Of a stretch of 64,000 nt of DNA, positions 44,846 to 54,484 are shown piece after piece. The stretch covers positions 1 through 64,000 of the forward strand of contig SMSL01000018.1 in the NCBI GenBank assembly GCA_007859995.1. Reading direction: 5' to 3'. Positions within the stretch are counted from its first letter, which is position 1. Every line of letters starts with the position of its first letter. The notes beneath the pieces are model-generated. The model did no database searches, had not been told where the DNA came from, and saw only the letters and a program-made list of their open reading frames with translations. The stretch is from Candidatus Brocadiaceae bacterium S225 (lineage in GTDB: Bacteria > Planctomycetota > Brocadiia > Brocadiales > Scalinduaceae). Both the position numbers and the translations under genes were made by a program.

Positions 44846-45802
44846 ATGAGAATATTTCTTAGCTATACTAATTATCAACATATTACGTTCGCATATATGT
44901 TTTCAGCTTTTATTGCTTTGACATTATTGTTTTCGAATACAGTATTTGCCATAGACAACGGCAAAGTTGTTGTCCTTGATACGGATATGACAATAGGCAA
45001 ATACGTTATTGTACATGAAGTATTTAAATCCAAGATAGCCAATATAGCAGACGAAATTTATCTTGGTAGCAAATCTATTAATAAAAGAAAGATTAAAAAG
45101 AAGATTCGCCAAATAGACCCTGATGTAGTTTATTGTATAGGTTCACGCGCATATCAGCTTGCGCATGATGTCACAAAAAATGTAGATTTGGTTTTCTCAT
45201 CAGCAATAAACTATCACCGCTTTCCAATGAGGAAAAATACTTATGGTATTTCCAATGAGTTGCCTCAAAAAATGCAGATGATGATGTTTCGTTACTTCTT
45301 CCCGGACATTGAAAAAATTGGGGTGCTATATAGCAAGACTTATAACAAAGAATGGCTGGATACGGCCATAGAGAACGCAGGGGAGGTAAATATTGAAATT
45401 ATCGGTACGTCTATTAAAAAACCAAAGGAGTTAAGCTCTGCATTGGAAGCGTTAATGCTAAAAGTAGATGCACTCTGGTTACTTGCAGACCCAGTTGTAC
45501 TAAGCAATGAAGAGTCTATAACTAAAATTTTCAAAAAGAGTAAAATTGAAAAAATTCCTGTTTTCACATACAATAACGTATTTGCTAAACTTGGAGCAAC
45601 TATGATTATCTCTGCCGATATTCCAACAATAGGATTACAAGCGGCTGACATGGTACTCGATAGGCTTGCTAACAAAGCAATCACTCAAAGAGTCCAACCA
45701 CCTGCAGGTTCTTATATTATTCTGAATCTTAAAAAAGTGGAGGAATACGGATTAAATTTAAACGACGAAGCATTAGATTCTGTAAACGAGATTATAAGAT
45801 GA
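44846..45802 (+). CDS. ABC-type periplasmic substrate-binding protein (TrpX/COG2984-like)
   Basis: This encodes ~318 aa with a signal peptide (FIALTLLFSNTVFA). The pattern DPDVVYCIGSRAYQLA, DLVFSSAINYHRFP, EKIGVLYSKTYNKEW, DALWLLADPVVLS, PVFTYNNVFAKLGATMIISADIPTIGLQAADM matches type I binding proteins of the COG2984 group. A TTG 27 bases upstream is in frame, but ATG 44846 gives a better signal peptide. Stop and histidine-kinase start overlap by 4 bases, so binding protein and kinase are translationally coupled. The ligand is unknown. Confidence 0.8.
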   Translation: MRIFLSYTNYQHITFAYMFSAFIALTLLFSNTVFAIDNGKVVVLDTDMTIGKYVIVHEVFKSKIANIADEIYLGSKSINKRKIKKKIRQIDPDVVYCIGSRAYQLAHDVTKNVDLVFSSAINYHRFPMRKNTYGISNELPQKMQMMMFRYFFPDIEKIGVLYSKTYNKEWLDTAIENAGEVNIEIIGTSIKKPKELSSALEALMLKVDALWLLADPVVLSNEESITKIFKKSKIEKIPVFTYNNVFAKLGATMIISADIPTIGLQAADMVLDRLANKAITQRVQPPAGSYIILNLKKVEEYGLNLNDEALDSVNEIIR

Positions 45803-47877
45803 GTAAACAAGTGCGCGTAAAAAATAGCATACGCAAGAAACTACTCTTGACAATGATTGGTTTAATTTTTCTATTGCTTGCAATATTGACATTCATCCAA
45901 ATATCAACTCAGAAGAGATTTTTAGAAAAGGAGCTGGATCGCCGTATAGCCCTGATGAAAGAGATGCTTGAAGAACGTGGAAGAACCATATCTCACAACC
46001 TGGCCCGTCAGACAGAGAATGATGTTGCTTCTTTTAATCTTTCTAATGTTACGGAAATGATACATAAAACAGTTAAGGAAGATAATGGATTGAGCTATGT
46101 CATACTAATGGATTATTCCAGAAAGGCTTATATACATACGTCAAAACCTGAGCTGGAGCAAGAGATTCTTTCGGATAGAGAAGACTTATATGCTGCTGAT
46201 CAAAAAAACGCAACATTCAATAATTATGAGATGGATGGAACGGCTTTTAAGGAATTTATTACTCAAATAAACATCAGCACAGAACCATGGGGAGTGCTTA
46301 GGCTAGGTTTTTCCTTAGCTGAACTTAATAATGAAATAAGTAATTCCAAGATAGGTATATTAAAACAGACCAAAAACATTATTATAAGATCCGTTATTAC
46401 TCTAGCCGTATTTGTTGCTGTAGGTGTGGCTCTCGTTTTTTTAATATCGATCAGACTATCTAGTCCAATTATTGCTTTAACAAAATCGGCTAGATTATTA
46501 GCTAAAGGTGATTTTACTGTAGCAAACAATATCAATATAAAATCAAACGATGAGATCGGAATACTTGCTACCTCATTTATTGAGATGGCTAAAGACCTGG
46601 AAAATCATAACCGAATATTAGAACAAAAGGTGGAAGAGAGAACACAGCAACTACGTGATGCTAATAATGAACTGCATGAACTGGACAAAGCAAAGTCTGG
46701 TTTTTTGAATACAGTTTCACATGAATTAAGAACACCACTGACTTCAATAGTAGGATTTGCAAAGATCATTAAGTCGAGATTTGACAAGTTTGTTCTTCCT
46801 CAAATTCAGCCAGAAGATAGTAAAGCTATAAAGAAGGTAATGCAGATGAAAGATGACATTAATGTAATAATCTCTGAGGGAGATCGGTTAACAAACCTGA
46901 TAAATAACGTCTTAGACTTAGCAAAGATAGAGGCAGGCAAAATTGAGTGGAAGAAGGATTCATTCTCAATATATGACGTTATAGAACAGGCCGTTGCCTC
47001 TACTTCTGCCCTATTTGAACAAAAAGATATTAAGCTTATTGTAGACATAGATGCAGATCTGCCTGTGTGTATTGGCGATAAGGACAGATTAGTACAGGTA
47101 GTCATTAATCTAATCTCAAATGCCGTGAAGTTTACTGAGAAAGGGTCTATTAGGCTCAGTGCCAGAGTCGAAAATAGAGAGATGATCGTCAGTGTTGTAG
47201 ATACTGGCATTGGCATGAAACAGGCCGATCTTGAGAAGGTATTCGATAAATTTAAGCAGGTGGGTGATACACTTACTAACAAACCGGTAGGGACAGGACT
47301 CGGGCTGTCTATCTGCGAACAAATTATCAAGCAACATGGTGGTAAAATCTGGGCCACAAGTGAGGTTGGTAAAGGAAGTTCCTTTTCGTTTACACTTCCC
47401 GTTAGTACTGAGCTATATAATACCAAAAGAAGAGAAAAAGAAAGCGAAGCGACAACTTGCAATTTGAAGAGCAGTACCACAAATAAATATTCATCTAGTA
47501 CAAATAATAATAAAAACATTCTTGTTGTAGATGATGAAAAGCACATTAGAACGCTTATTAAGAAGGTGTTTGAATCAGAAGGGTTTGGGATAGTAGAGGC
47601 AAAGAATGGATTTGAGGCTATTGCTATGGCTAAAAAATTTAGGCCAGACATAATAATACTTGATATCCTGATGCCAGACATAAACGGTTTGGATGTTGTT
47701 GCCGTGTTAAAGAACGACAAAAACACTAATACAATTCCTATTATTATTAATTCTATAGAAGACATGAAACCTGAGCACTCTGAAATAGATATTGCAGGAT
47801 ATTTTACAAAACCTGTAGATATGGATGAGTTGATTAGGACAACGAAAGATATTTTTTTAAGAAGGTATAATCATTAA
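45799..47877 (+). CDS. Hybrid sensor histidine kinase with C-terminal receiver
   Basis: This encodes 692 aa: TM1 (~13-33), a ~160-residue periplasmic domain, TM2 (~195-217), HAMP, coiled coil, HisKA with His308 (SHELRTPLTSIVGFA), HATPase (NLISNAVKFT, DTGIGMK, GTGLGLSICEQII) and a receiver with phospho-acceptor Asp622 (ILDILMPDING). It would autophosphorylate in response to a periplasmic signal and pass phosphate to its own receiver and likely to the stand-alone regulator at 49332. Coupling to the binding protein suggests that ligand-bound protein is the input. Confidence 0.93.
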   Translation: MSKQVRVKNSIRKKLLLTMIGLIFLLLAILTFIQISTQKRFLEKELDRRIALMKEMLEERGRTISHNLARQTENDVASFNLSNVTEMIHKTVKEDNGLSYVILMDYSRKAYIHTSKPELEQEILSDREDLYAADQKNATFNNYEMDGTAFKEFITQINISTEPWGVLRLGFSLAELNNEISNSKIGILKQTKNIIIRSVITLAVFVAVGVALVFLISIRLSSPIIALTKSARLLAKGDFTVANNINIKSNDEIGILATSFIEMAKDLENHNRILEQKVEERTQQLRDANNELHELDKAKSGFLNTVSHELRTPLTSIVGFAKIIKSRFDKFVLPQIQPEDSKAIKKVMQMKDDINVIISEGDRLTNLINNVLDLAKIEAGKIEWKKDSFSIYDVIEQAVASTSALFEQKDIKLIVDIDADLPVCIGDKDRLVQVVINLISNAVKFTEKGSIRLSARVENREMIVSVVDTGIGMKQADLEKVFDKFKQVGDTLTNKPVGTGLGLSICEQIIKQHGGKIWATSEVGKGSSFSFTLPVSTELYNTKRREKESEATTCNLKSSTTNKYSSSTNNNKNILVVDDEKHIRTLIKKVFESEGFGIVEAKNGFEAIAMAKKFRPDIIILDILMPDINGLDVVAVLKNDKNTNTIPIIINSIEDMKPEHSEIDIAGYFTKPVDMDELIRTTKDIFLRRYNH

Positions 47878-47917
47878 AACAAAATTAGATCTCGAAAAGA
47901 TAATTTCAAAAAAGGAT

Positions 47918-49300
47918 GTGCATACCGTAATCTGTAATATTGCAAGAGAAATGGGAGCCCACATCGTTATTTATGATGTAAATGATAAATTGATATTCAG
48001 TAATAAACATAATTTAAATGATCCAAAACATTCCAGCTCATCTTGCAGATATCCTTTAGAAATTGTTGATAATGTGATTGGATGGATAATTGGAGATAAG
48101 AGTGCCGGTAGTGTTGCTGATTTTGTAAATTTTATAGTAAATAAAGAGTATGAAGAGAAAGCACTTGTTGGCGATTTGCTAGATAAATATAAAGAAATAA
48201 CTCTTCTTTATGATATCTCAGAAGAACTGTCCGTATGCATTGAGCGAAGAGAAATTGAAGAATTAATTATTGCAGAGATCAAGAAATTGATAAAAGCAAC
48301 AAATGTGTCTATATTATTACGGGAGGATCATGAGCGGGAGAACGTCTCCGCTAGTACCTGTAACACTTCTGAAACAATAACGTGCAACATAAATGGAATA
48401 GCCGGTAGTGTGCTACTTTCAGGCAAAGCAGAAATAGTTAATGACGTAGATGCTGATCCACGGTATATTATTAGTGGTAAGGAAATATGTTCATTGATTT
48501 GTGCTCCTTTAAAGATTAAGGATAGAGTTCTTGGTGTATTAAATGTGAGTAGTGACGAACCTGTTGTTTATGAGTCTAGCGATTTGAAGATTCTCAGCAT
48601 CCTTGCATCTCAGGCGGCATCAGCAATTGAAAATACTATACTTTTCGAGAACAAATTAAAAGAAGCACAGATCAGGGCGAATTTACAACGGTACGTTGCT
48701 CCACAAATTGTTAATTCTATTGTAAATGACGGAGGAGTACTGACTTTAAAACCGGCTAGAAAAAATATTTCAATTTTATTTTCTGATATTAGGAATTTTT
48801 CTGCTACTTGTGAGAAACTTAATCCTGAACAAATTGTTACATACCTGAATGAATATTTTTCCGATATGGTAGGAATACTTTTTCATCATAATGGAACAAT
48901 AAATAAATTTGTTGGAGATATGATTGTGGCACTCTTCGGGGCACCATCCAGTTATGAAAATAGAGAGACACAAGCCATAAAGGCGGCAATTGATATGCAG
49001 AAATGTATTAATGATTCAGATACTAAATGGATTAAAGATAATTTCCGCACAGGCATAGGCATTAGTGCTGGAAGTGTGATAGTGGGAAACGTAGGCTCTC
49101 CTGACCATATGGATTATACTGCAATCGGTGATGAAGTTAATGTCGCAGATCGGCTACAATCTCTTGCTAAAGGCGGACAAATACTGGTTGAACGTAATGT
49201 GTATGAGGTAACTAAAGATATTTTCGAATTTAATAACTTTGCACATATTAAGGTAAAGGGTAGAGCCGCGCCGGTAGATATCTTTGAAGTAGTGTATTGA
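47918..49300 (+). CDS. GAF-domain adenylate cyclase (class III)
   Basis: This encodes 460 aa with three parts: an N-terminal ~115-residue region, a GAF domain (residues ~125-250: ISEELSVCIERREIEELI, CAPLKIKDRVLGVLNVSS) and a class III cyclase domain (~290-460: [41 protein letters not shown]). The Lys and Asp of the last two motifs favour ATP over GTP, so cAMP is expected. GTG 47918 sits too close to AAGGA; the true start may be earlier (an ATT/ATA frame is open back to ~47867) or later at 47951. No membrane helix. Confidence 0.85.
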   Translation: MHTVICNIAREMGAHIVIYDVNDKLIFSNKHNLNDPKHSSSSCRYPLEIVDNVIGWIIGDKSAGSVADFVNFIVNKEYEEKALVGDLLDKYKEITLLYDISEELSVCIERREIEELIIAEIKKLIKATNVSILLREDHERENVSASTCNTSETITCNINGIAGSVLLSGKAEIVNDVDADPRYIISGKEICSLICAPLKIKDRVLGVLNVSSDEPVVYESSDLKILSILASQAASAIENTILFENKLKEAQIRANLQRYVAPQIVNSIVNDGGVLTLKPARKNISILFSDIRNFSATCEKLNPEQIVTYLNEYFSDMVGILFHHNGTINKFVGDMIVALFGAPSSYENRETQAIKAAIDMQKCINDSDTKWIKDNFRTGIGISAGSVIVGNVGSPDHMDYTAIGDEVNVADRLQSLAKGGQILVERNVYEVTKDIFEFNNFAHIKVKGRAAPVDIFEVVY

Positions 49301-49331
49301 AATCAACAACGTAATAGTGGGGGGTGTATGA

Positions 49332-49712
49332 GTGCCAAAAGTATTGATTGTAGACGATGAACCAAACATAAGACTTTTATTAGAACGGATTATAGAGGAT
49401 CTTGATAATAGTGAAGTGGAAGTATTTATTGCTGAAGAGGGAGGGAAAGCCCTTAAGATTATCAAAGAAGAGAAACCAGAACTTGTATTTCTCGATATAA
49501 TGATGCCGGAAATAAACGGGTATGATGTATGTAATATTGTGAAAAATAAACTAAAACTTAAGGATGTTTACATAGTGATGCTCACTGCGAAGGGACAGGA
49601 ATTTGATAAACAAAAGGGAAACGAAGTGGGCGCTGATATTTACATGACAAAACCATTTAACCCTGATGAAATCGCTAAGAAAACCGTTGAGGTATTAGGG
49701 CTGGTTACATAA
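49332..49712 (+). CDS. Stand-alone response regulator
   Basis: This encodes 126 aa, a single CheY-like receiver: acidic pair in LIVDDEPNIR, phospho-acceptor Asp55 (VFLDIMMPEING), Thr in MLTAKGQEFD, Lys in YMTKPFNP. No output domain. GTG start with GGGGGGTG upstream; the nearby ATG is out of frame. It likely takes phosphate from the hybrid kinase and acts by protein contact. A clear palindrome lies 120 bases further at 49830. Confidence 0.9.
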   Translation: MPKVLIVDDEPNIRLLLERIIEDLDNSEVEVFIAEEGGKALKIIKEEKPELVFLDIMMPEINGYDVCNIVKNKLKLKDVYIVMLTAKGQEFDKQKGNEVGADIYMTKPFNPDEIAKKTVEVLGLVT

Positions 49713-49829
49713 AATACATTCTTTTGAGTCTGCCAGAATATTATTTGTTAATCAATTGAAGTCGCCTTATATTACACACTTGGAAAATTGCCAGTGCCTA
49801 CGTATAAACTCGGCTCGCATAAAATATAC

Positions 49830-49845
49830 GTACTATTTATAGTAC
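49830..49845. promoter_or_regulatory. Perfect palindrome in an empty gap
   Basis: GTACTAT-TT-ATAGTAC, two 7-base arms around 2 bases. It could be a regulator site or a weak hairpin. The remaining 380 bases between 49713 and 50095 show no gene. Confidence 0.35.
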
Positions 49846-50095
49846 ACTAATAATTTTTCCAGTATTATATGCAGCTTCATATATAGTTACACCCTTCTCC
49901 AGAATGGAGTTTAGGCGTCTACGCTATAGCGTTAAAACCCATCACTAAAAACATAGTAACCTCTTTAGCAGCTACTTTAGAAAGTAGATTGAGAGAAAAA
50001 GAATTTGCCCAGCCAGGCGTTTAATCAAATGCTAAAAAGACTGCATTGGTTAACTAAGTGTTAGCCGGTAAATGAATATTTGAAGAAATGGTATA

Positions 50096-50278
50096 ATGAA
50101 AATACGTTATTATATTGATCAGGAAACAGAGTTGCCTCATATATACAGCCATGGTGTTAAAGAAAGAGAAGTGAAGGATGTTATTTTATATCCGGGAGAA
50201 GATCGGCCTGGCAGAGAAGGATCAAGAGTTGCTATTGGACGAACAACTGGTGGCCATTTTCTTAAGGTAATTTTTTAA
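50096..50278 (+). pseudogene. Truncated toxin-like (DUF4258-type) gene
   Basis: The frame reads MKIRYYIDQETELPHIYSHG, then VKDVILYPGEDRPGREGSR and GGHFLKVIF before a stop. This resembles the first two thirds of small DUF4258-like proteins, some of which are toxin parts. The usual end (VPDPEPDS and onward) is missing; a GGGGACACCATA motif follows, typical of REP/mobile sequence. It may be a decayed gene rather than a functional toxin. Confidence 0.55.
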
Positions 50279-50456
50279 ATCGTGGGGACACCATACCTAT
50301 GATTTATTTAACATATTTCACAGTGTAATTGGTGAGAGATAAAAAAAGTTCTCACGCGCCGTCCAAACGACTTGTCCGGGTGGGAAGCAAGAATGAGTTG
50401 TGTCTTTAGAAAGGATAAGGGCCAAGCGCTTACGTGATATCATTAGGAAGTCCGGA

Positions 50457-51854
50457 TCACATCTCGCCGGATTGGGACTTTTTACTGTGGTGAGAATCGT
50501 CAATGCAGTTCAAAAGGTTTTGCTTAATTCCATTTAAAAGATTATCGCAATTATTTGAATCTTTCTCATCTTTAGAAATTTGTATATATTGCGTTAAGAT
50601 ATTTAAAGCATTGGATACATATTCCTTTTGCCGTTTGGTGAAGATTACAGGCCTTTCTGGTGTATATTCTATAAACTCCTTAAATTCGGAGATAAGATTT
50701 TCTTCAAGGACTGAAAGTCCATCGCCTTGTAATGCGGATACTTGATATATTGGTTCTAAGGTTTTCCCCACAAGCGCTGACATGTCTAATTTACAAGGCA
50801 GGTCTGCCTTATTCAATACCGGGAAAATAGATATATTATTATCAGTTTTCTGTAACTTAAGTTCATCAATAAATTTGACTATCTCTTTATCCTCTTTCTC
50901 AGCAGGCTTGGAATTATCAAACACAATGATTATTTTATCTGCCAGTCTTAACTGCTTTTTGCTTTCCAGGACACCAAGCTTTTCCACTTCATGATCTGTC
51001 TCTCTAATACCGGCAGTATCTATTATGGTAAATGGTATGCTGCTAATTGAGATCATTTCGTCAACGGCATCCCTGGTGGTGCCCGGCTCTTCATGCGTGA
51101 TTAACCGGTCCTCTTTCAGTAGCGCGTTAATTAACGTGGATTTGCCAGCATTTGGTTTGCCGGTAATGATCAGTTTCTGGGGTGAAGTGATCGCACAACC
51201 GAAGGCTGCAGTTGCCAGAATTTCTTTTAGTTTAATACATATGGAATTCAATGTTAATAACACTTCGACTTCGCTCAGTGTGACGTCATCCTGAGGGGAG
51301 TTGAAGGATAATCTATTATCGTATAGTTGTTCTTTGTTTTTATCACATTTTTCTAACTTTTCAATTATTTTGTGTATATAAGCAGACAATGCTCCATTAT
51401 ATTGATCGAGAAGGACTTTAACGCCCAATTTCGTTCTTGCCTCAGGTATTTCAAGAAGAGCTTCTTCCTGAATACGGTCAATTTTGCTGTTAATAAGGGG
51501 TCGGTTGACCAGCTCTTTCCAGTGAACTTCATTTGCCCCTGCCGATACCACGCATTCAAGTGTCTTTTTTATTGCCAGGATTCCGCCATGGCAATTAACT
51601 TCGACTAAATCTTCTCCGGTAAAACTGTCTTGTTCTCTGAGTACATTTACAATTACTTCATCAACGATGGAACCGTTTGAACAGATGTCGCCGTAATAGA
51701 GCCTTTTTGACTCTGCATTTCTCAAATCTTTCTGCTTCTTACCCTTGAATACCGTATTTACAATTTCAAGTGAGTCCGGCCCGGATACCTGTATTACTCC
51801 GATTCCTCCTTCACCAATTGGTGTGGTAATAGACGCAATGGTTTCTTTTTTCAT
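50457..51854 (-). CDS. mnmE: tRNA modification GTPase MnmE (TrmE), atypical C-terminus
   Basis: This encodes 465 aa. The N-terminal tetrahydrofolate-binding domain (PIGEGGIGVIQVSG), helical domain, and G domain (GKPNAGKSTLINALL, EPGTTRDAVDEM, DTAGIRETDHEVEKLG, NKAD) are present. With MnmG it installs the 5-carboxymethylaminomethyl group on wobble uridine. The C-terminus ends NLLNCIDDSHHSKKSQSGEM; the usual final FCIGK with its essential Cys is missing. The last ~20 residues look replaced by unrelated sequence. Function may be reduced, or the ending may reflect sequence damage. Confidence 0.85.
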   Translation of the reverse strand: MKKETIASITTPIGEGGIGVIQVSGPDSLEIVNTVFKGKKQKDLRNAESKRLYYGDICSNGSIVDEVIVNVLREQDSFTGEDLVEVNCHGGILAIKKTLECVVSAGANEVHWKELVNRPLINSKIDRIQEEALLEIPEARTKLGVKVLLDQYNGALSAYIHKIIEKLEKCDKNKEQLYDNRLSFNSPQDDVTLSEVEVLLTLNSICIKLKEILATAAFGCAITSPQKLIITGKPNAGKSTLINALLKEDRLITHEEPGTTRDAVDEMISISSIPFTIIDTAGIRETDHEVEKLGVLESKKQLRLADKIIIVFDNSKPAEKEDKEIVKFIDELKLQKTDNNISIFPVLNKADLPCKLDMSALVGKTLEPIYQVSALQGDGLSVLEENLISEFKEFIEYTPERPVIFTKRQKEYVSNALNILTQYIQISKDEKDSNNCDNLLNGIKQNLLNCIDDSHHSKKSQSGEM

Positions 51855-51958
51855 TTCTTATAAAATGGTGATTTTCGTTTTGGAAAGGAGTAATTGTCAG
51901 GTTGGTTATTTACGGATCAAGAATCGTTCGATTCAGGTAAAAAGCTATTAAAAAAACT

Positions 51959-53176
51959 TCATGTATGGTAGTCCGCGTTGATCTTCACGTATTCTTTTGA
52001 CAGATCGCACGTCCACAATGTGGCGCTTTTGTTACCCATTCCAAGATGTAATTGAATCGTGATCTCTTTCTTCTTCATTGCACTGTTTAATTTATTTGGG
52101 GCAGGTGTCACCGGTAATCCCTTTTTATATATCGTAATTTTGTTAATGGCTAATTTCAGTTTAGATTCGTCAAGAGTAACTCCGGCATAGCCTGCTGCCG
52201 AGACTATCCTTCCCCAATTTGGGTCTTCACCGTTTATGGCGGTTTTTACTAAGGGGGATTCCGCTATTGTTCGTGCAATCTTCTTTGCATCTGAAATTGA
52301 TTTTGTTTCATGTATCTCAATTTGGACAAACTTGGTAGCGCCTTCGCCATCTTTTACGATCTCCTTTGCCATTTTCAGGGTTACGTGATCAAGCGCTTCC
52401 TGGAACAGTGCAAGGTCGCTTTTAGTGGAAGATGTTATAGCGCGATTGTGTGCCATTCCATTTGCAAGAATCGCTACCATATCACTCGTACTCATGTGAC
52501 CGTCAACGGTGATTTGATTAAAAGAGCTTTCTGTTGATTTTTTTATGCAGGATCTTAACGTATTTAAAGAGATTGCAGCGTCAGTAGTGATAAAGCAAAA
52601 CATTGTAGCCATATTCGGCGAGATCATACCGGAGCCTTTGGCTATTGCTCCAATAGTAACTTCCTTACCGCCTATCTTTGCCTTAACGGCAATATGTTTG
52701 TGGACGAGGTCGGTTGTCATTATAGCCTTCGCAATGTTTATTGCATGGGTATTCTTGTTACCTAAATGCTCAGAGGATTTGCTTATGCCTGATTTTATCT
52801 TTGCCATGGGAAGGTGATGTCCTATTATACCTGTAGAGGCGACTAAGACTTCATCCGGCTTGATGTTCAGGTGTTTGGATGCAAGAAGGGCCATTGTTTC
52901 CGCGTCCTTTTCTCCCTTCTTTCCTGTACACGCATTAGCGTTGCCGCTATTTACGACTATTGCTTGTACCGTGCCGTTTTGTATAGCATTTCTGCTCTGT
53001 TTTATTGGTGCGGCAACTATCTGGTTTGTTGTAAAAAGGGCAACAGCCTTGCAAGGCTGTTCAGAAAAGATAATACCGATATCGTGGTTTCTCTTATCTC
53101 TTTTTAAACCGCAGTGTACGGAACCGGCTTTGAAGCCTTTTGGCGCAATAACGTTTCCGGGGATTGTATTGATCAT
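51959..53176 (-). CDS. argJ: Bifunctional ornithine acetyltransferase/N-acetylglutamate synthase
   Basis: This encodes 405 aa of the ArgJ family, which recycles or makes the acetyl group of N-acetylglutamate in arginine synthesis. The autoproteolysis site with nucleophilic Thr is in KGSGMISPNMATM; other marks are VNSGNANACTG, ASTGIIGHHLPM and GEDPNWGRIVSAAGYAG. ATG 53176 gives the normal family start (MINTIPGNVIAPKGF); the frame extends further but that part overlaps the arginine decarboxylase gene. Supplying arginine next to a gene that uses it (53236) is notable. Confidence 0.92.
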   Translation of the reverse strand: MINTIPGNVIAPKGFKAGSVHCGLKRDKRNHDIGIIFSEQPCKAVALFTTNQIVAAPIKQSRNAIQNGTVQAIVVNSGNANACTGKKGEKDAETMALLASKHLNIKPDEVLVASTGIIGHHLPMAKIKSGISKSSEHLGNKNTHAINIAKAIMTTDLVHKHIAVKAKIGGKEVTIGAIAKGSGMISPNMATMFCFITTDAAISLNTLRSCIKKSTESSFNQITVDGHMSTSDMVAILANGMAHNRAITSSTKSDLALFQEALDHVTLKMAKEIVKDGEGATKFVQIEIHETKSISDAKKIARTIAESPLVKTAINGEDPNWGRIVSAAGYAGVTLDESKLKLAINKITIYKKGLPVTPAPNKLNSAMKKKEITIQLHLGMGNKSATLWTCDLSKEYVKINADYHT

Positions 53177-53235
53177 AAGAATATTCCAGGTACAACTTTG
53201 CCTGTCTGGCTTGTTATTGCAGGCTTGCACTAAGG

Positions 53236-53784
53236 TTAAGGAAGGAATACAGCGGCGGCTACAACCGTAGACCATAAACCATTTTTGTCACCTCTTGCCG
53301 ATTGGGTGGTATTTCTTGATTGTACTATTTTACCACTCATCCGATAAATCTCTTTCCGTTCGTCGTAGTTCTTTTCCGGATCGAATTCAACGCCTTGCGT
53401 ACTGGCAAGCATTGATGCCGCCAGGTCTTCCGAATAATCACCTGATGTTTCATCCGTTTCTCCATTTGCGTGATGTTCACTCAAGTATCCGTAATGATTC
53501 GGTTCGGCAGGTACCGCCAGGCCGACTGATGCGGATATCATTCTATGCGGTTCATTGGTTTCATTAGTACTCATTACACAGAATACTATCTGGCCTGGTT
53601 GTAGAAGTCTAATACCCTGCGCTTTTGATACAATCCTGCAATTTGGCGGAAAGATACTTGACACCCTGACGAGATTACATTTCTCTATACCGGCCTTTCT
53701 GAGAGCAAGTTCCAGGGACTGCAATTTTTCTTTATGCCTGCCTACTCCTTTTGTGAAGAATATTTTTTTTGGTACTGATTGCAT
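53236..53784 (-). CDS. Pyruvoyl-dependent arginine decarboxylase
   Basis: This encodes 182 aa of the PvlArgDC family. The self-cleavage site giving the pyruvoyl group lies in [11 protein letters not shown] (Ser-Ser), and the family features [20 protein letters not shown] and [20 protein letters not shown] are clear. It converts arginine to agmatine, the first step of polyamine synthesis. It lies upstream of argJ on the same strand, with speD and speE 3 kb away on the opposite strand. The 700-base gap after it (53785-54484) has only a possible remnant (54065-54238). Confidence 0.92.
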   Translation of the reverse strand: MQSVPKKIFFTKGVGRHKEKLQSLELALRKAGIEKCNLVRVSSIFPPNCRIVSKAQGIRLLQPGQIVFCVMSTNETNEPHRMISASVGLAVPAEPNHYGYLSEHHANGETDETSGDYSEDLAASMLASTQGVEFDPEKNYDERKEIYRMSGKIVQSRNTTQSARGDKNGLWSTVVAAAVFLP

Positions 53785-54064
53785 TTTTTTATCCTAAATT
53801 AAAGTGAATTTATTGGATATCCAGAGGCTCGTTTATCCTAGATCCCCGCTAAAAACATACGGGAATTACAGCTTTAAGGCTTAAATAAAATATGTAAAAC
53901 CTGGCCGGACTCTACTGTTATATAATAAGAAGGGTACAATATAATTTTGTTTATCAAATCTGTCAAAAGAAAATTTCTTAATAAGTTTAAGTTTTTTGTC
54001 TTTTGCCCAATTTCCTTTCCAAAGACTTAACCTTACGGTAACAGTCAAGCTGGGTATATATGAA

Positions 54065-54238
54065 TCATGGTTTCAGTAGCAACTCTGTTGTTTCATGGAG
54101 TTTATCGTCTGGAGTTTTCGGCACGTCTTTTAAGAAAATGAGACTTTTCTCTTTTAGACCGCAGTGATTTAATGCCTGATCACGCTTGCAGACGGCACAG
54201 AATGGATATTTAAAAGGGAGAGTAGCCGTTGATTGTTT
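54065..54238 (-). other. Possible zinc-ribbon-like remnant
   Basis: An open frame of ~57 codons reads YPFCAVCKRDQALNHCG, then LKEKSLIFLKDVPKTPDDKL and a stop. CxxC and another Cys look like a small zinc site, but there is no start codon, and a stop lies directly upstream. It might be a degraded gene in the otherwise empty 700-base gap. Confidence 0.3.
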
Positions 54239-54484
54239 TTACCTGACAAAAACTACAGCATGTATATAGGCGGTTATTGTGGCGGTTTGACTACTTGTAA
54301 AAATCGGTGTTGAATACTTTTAACAATTTGCTTGCTCAAATTAATTAACGTTAATAGAATGGTTCCTATGTAAACTTACCTGAATGCTCAGGTGAGAATT
54401 TAATTACAAACAGTGAATCTCTTGATTGAGGTATAAGATAAATTTTACAATCTGCCTTGGCAGGCTATTAGGAGCTAATCTACG

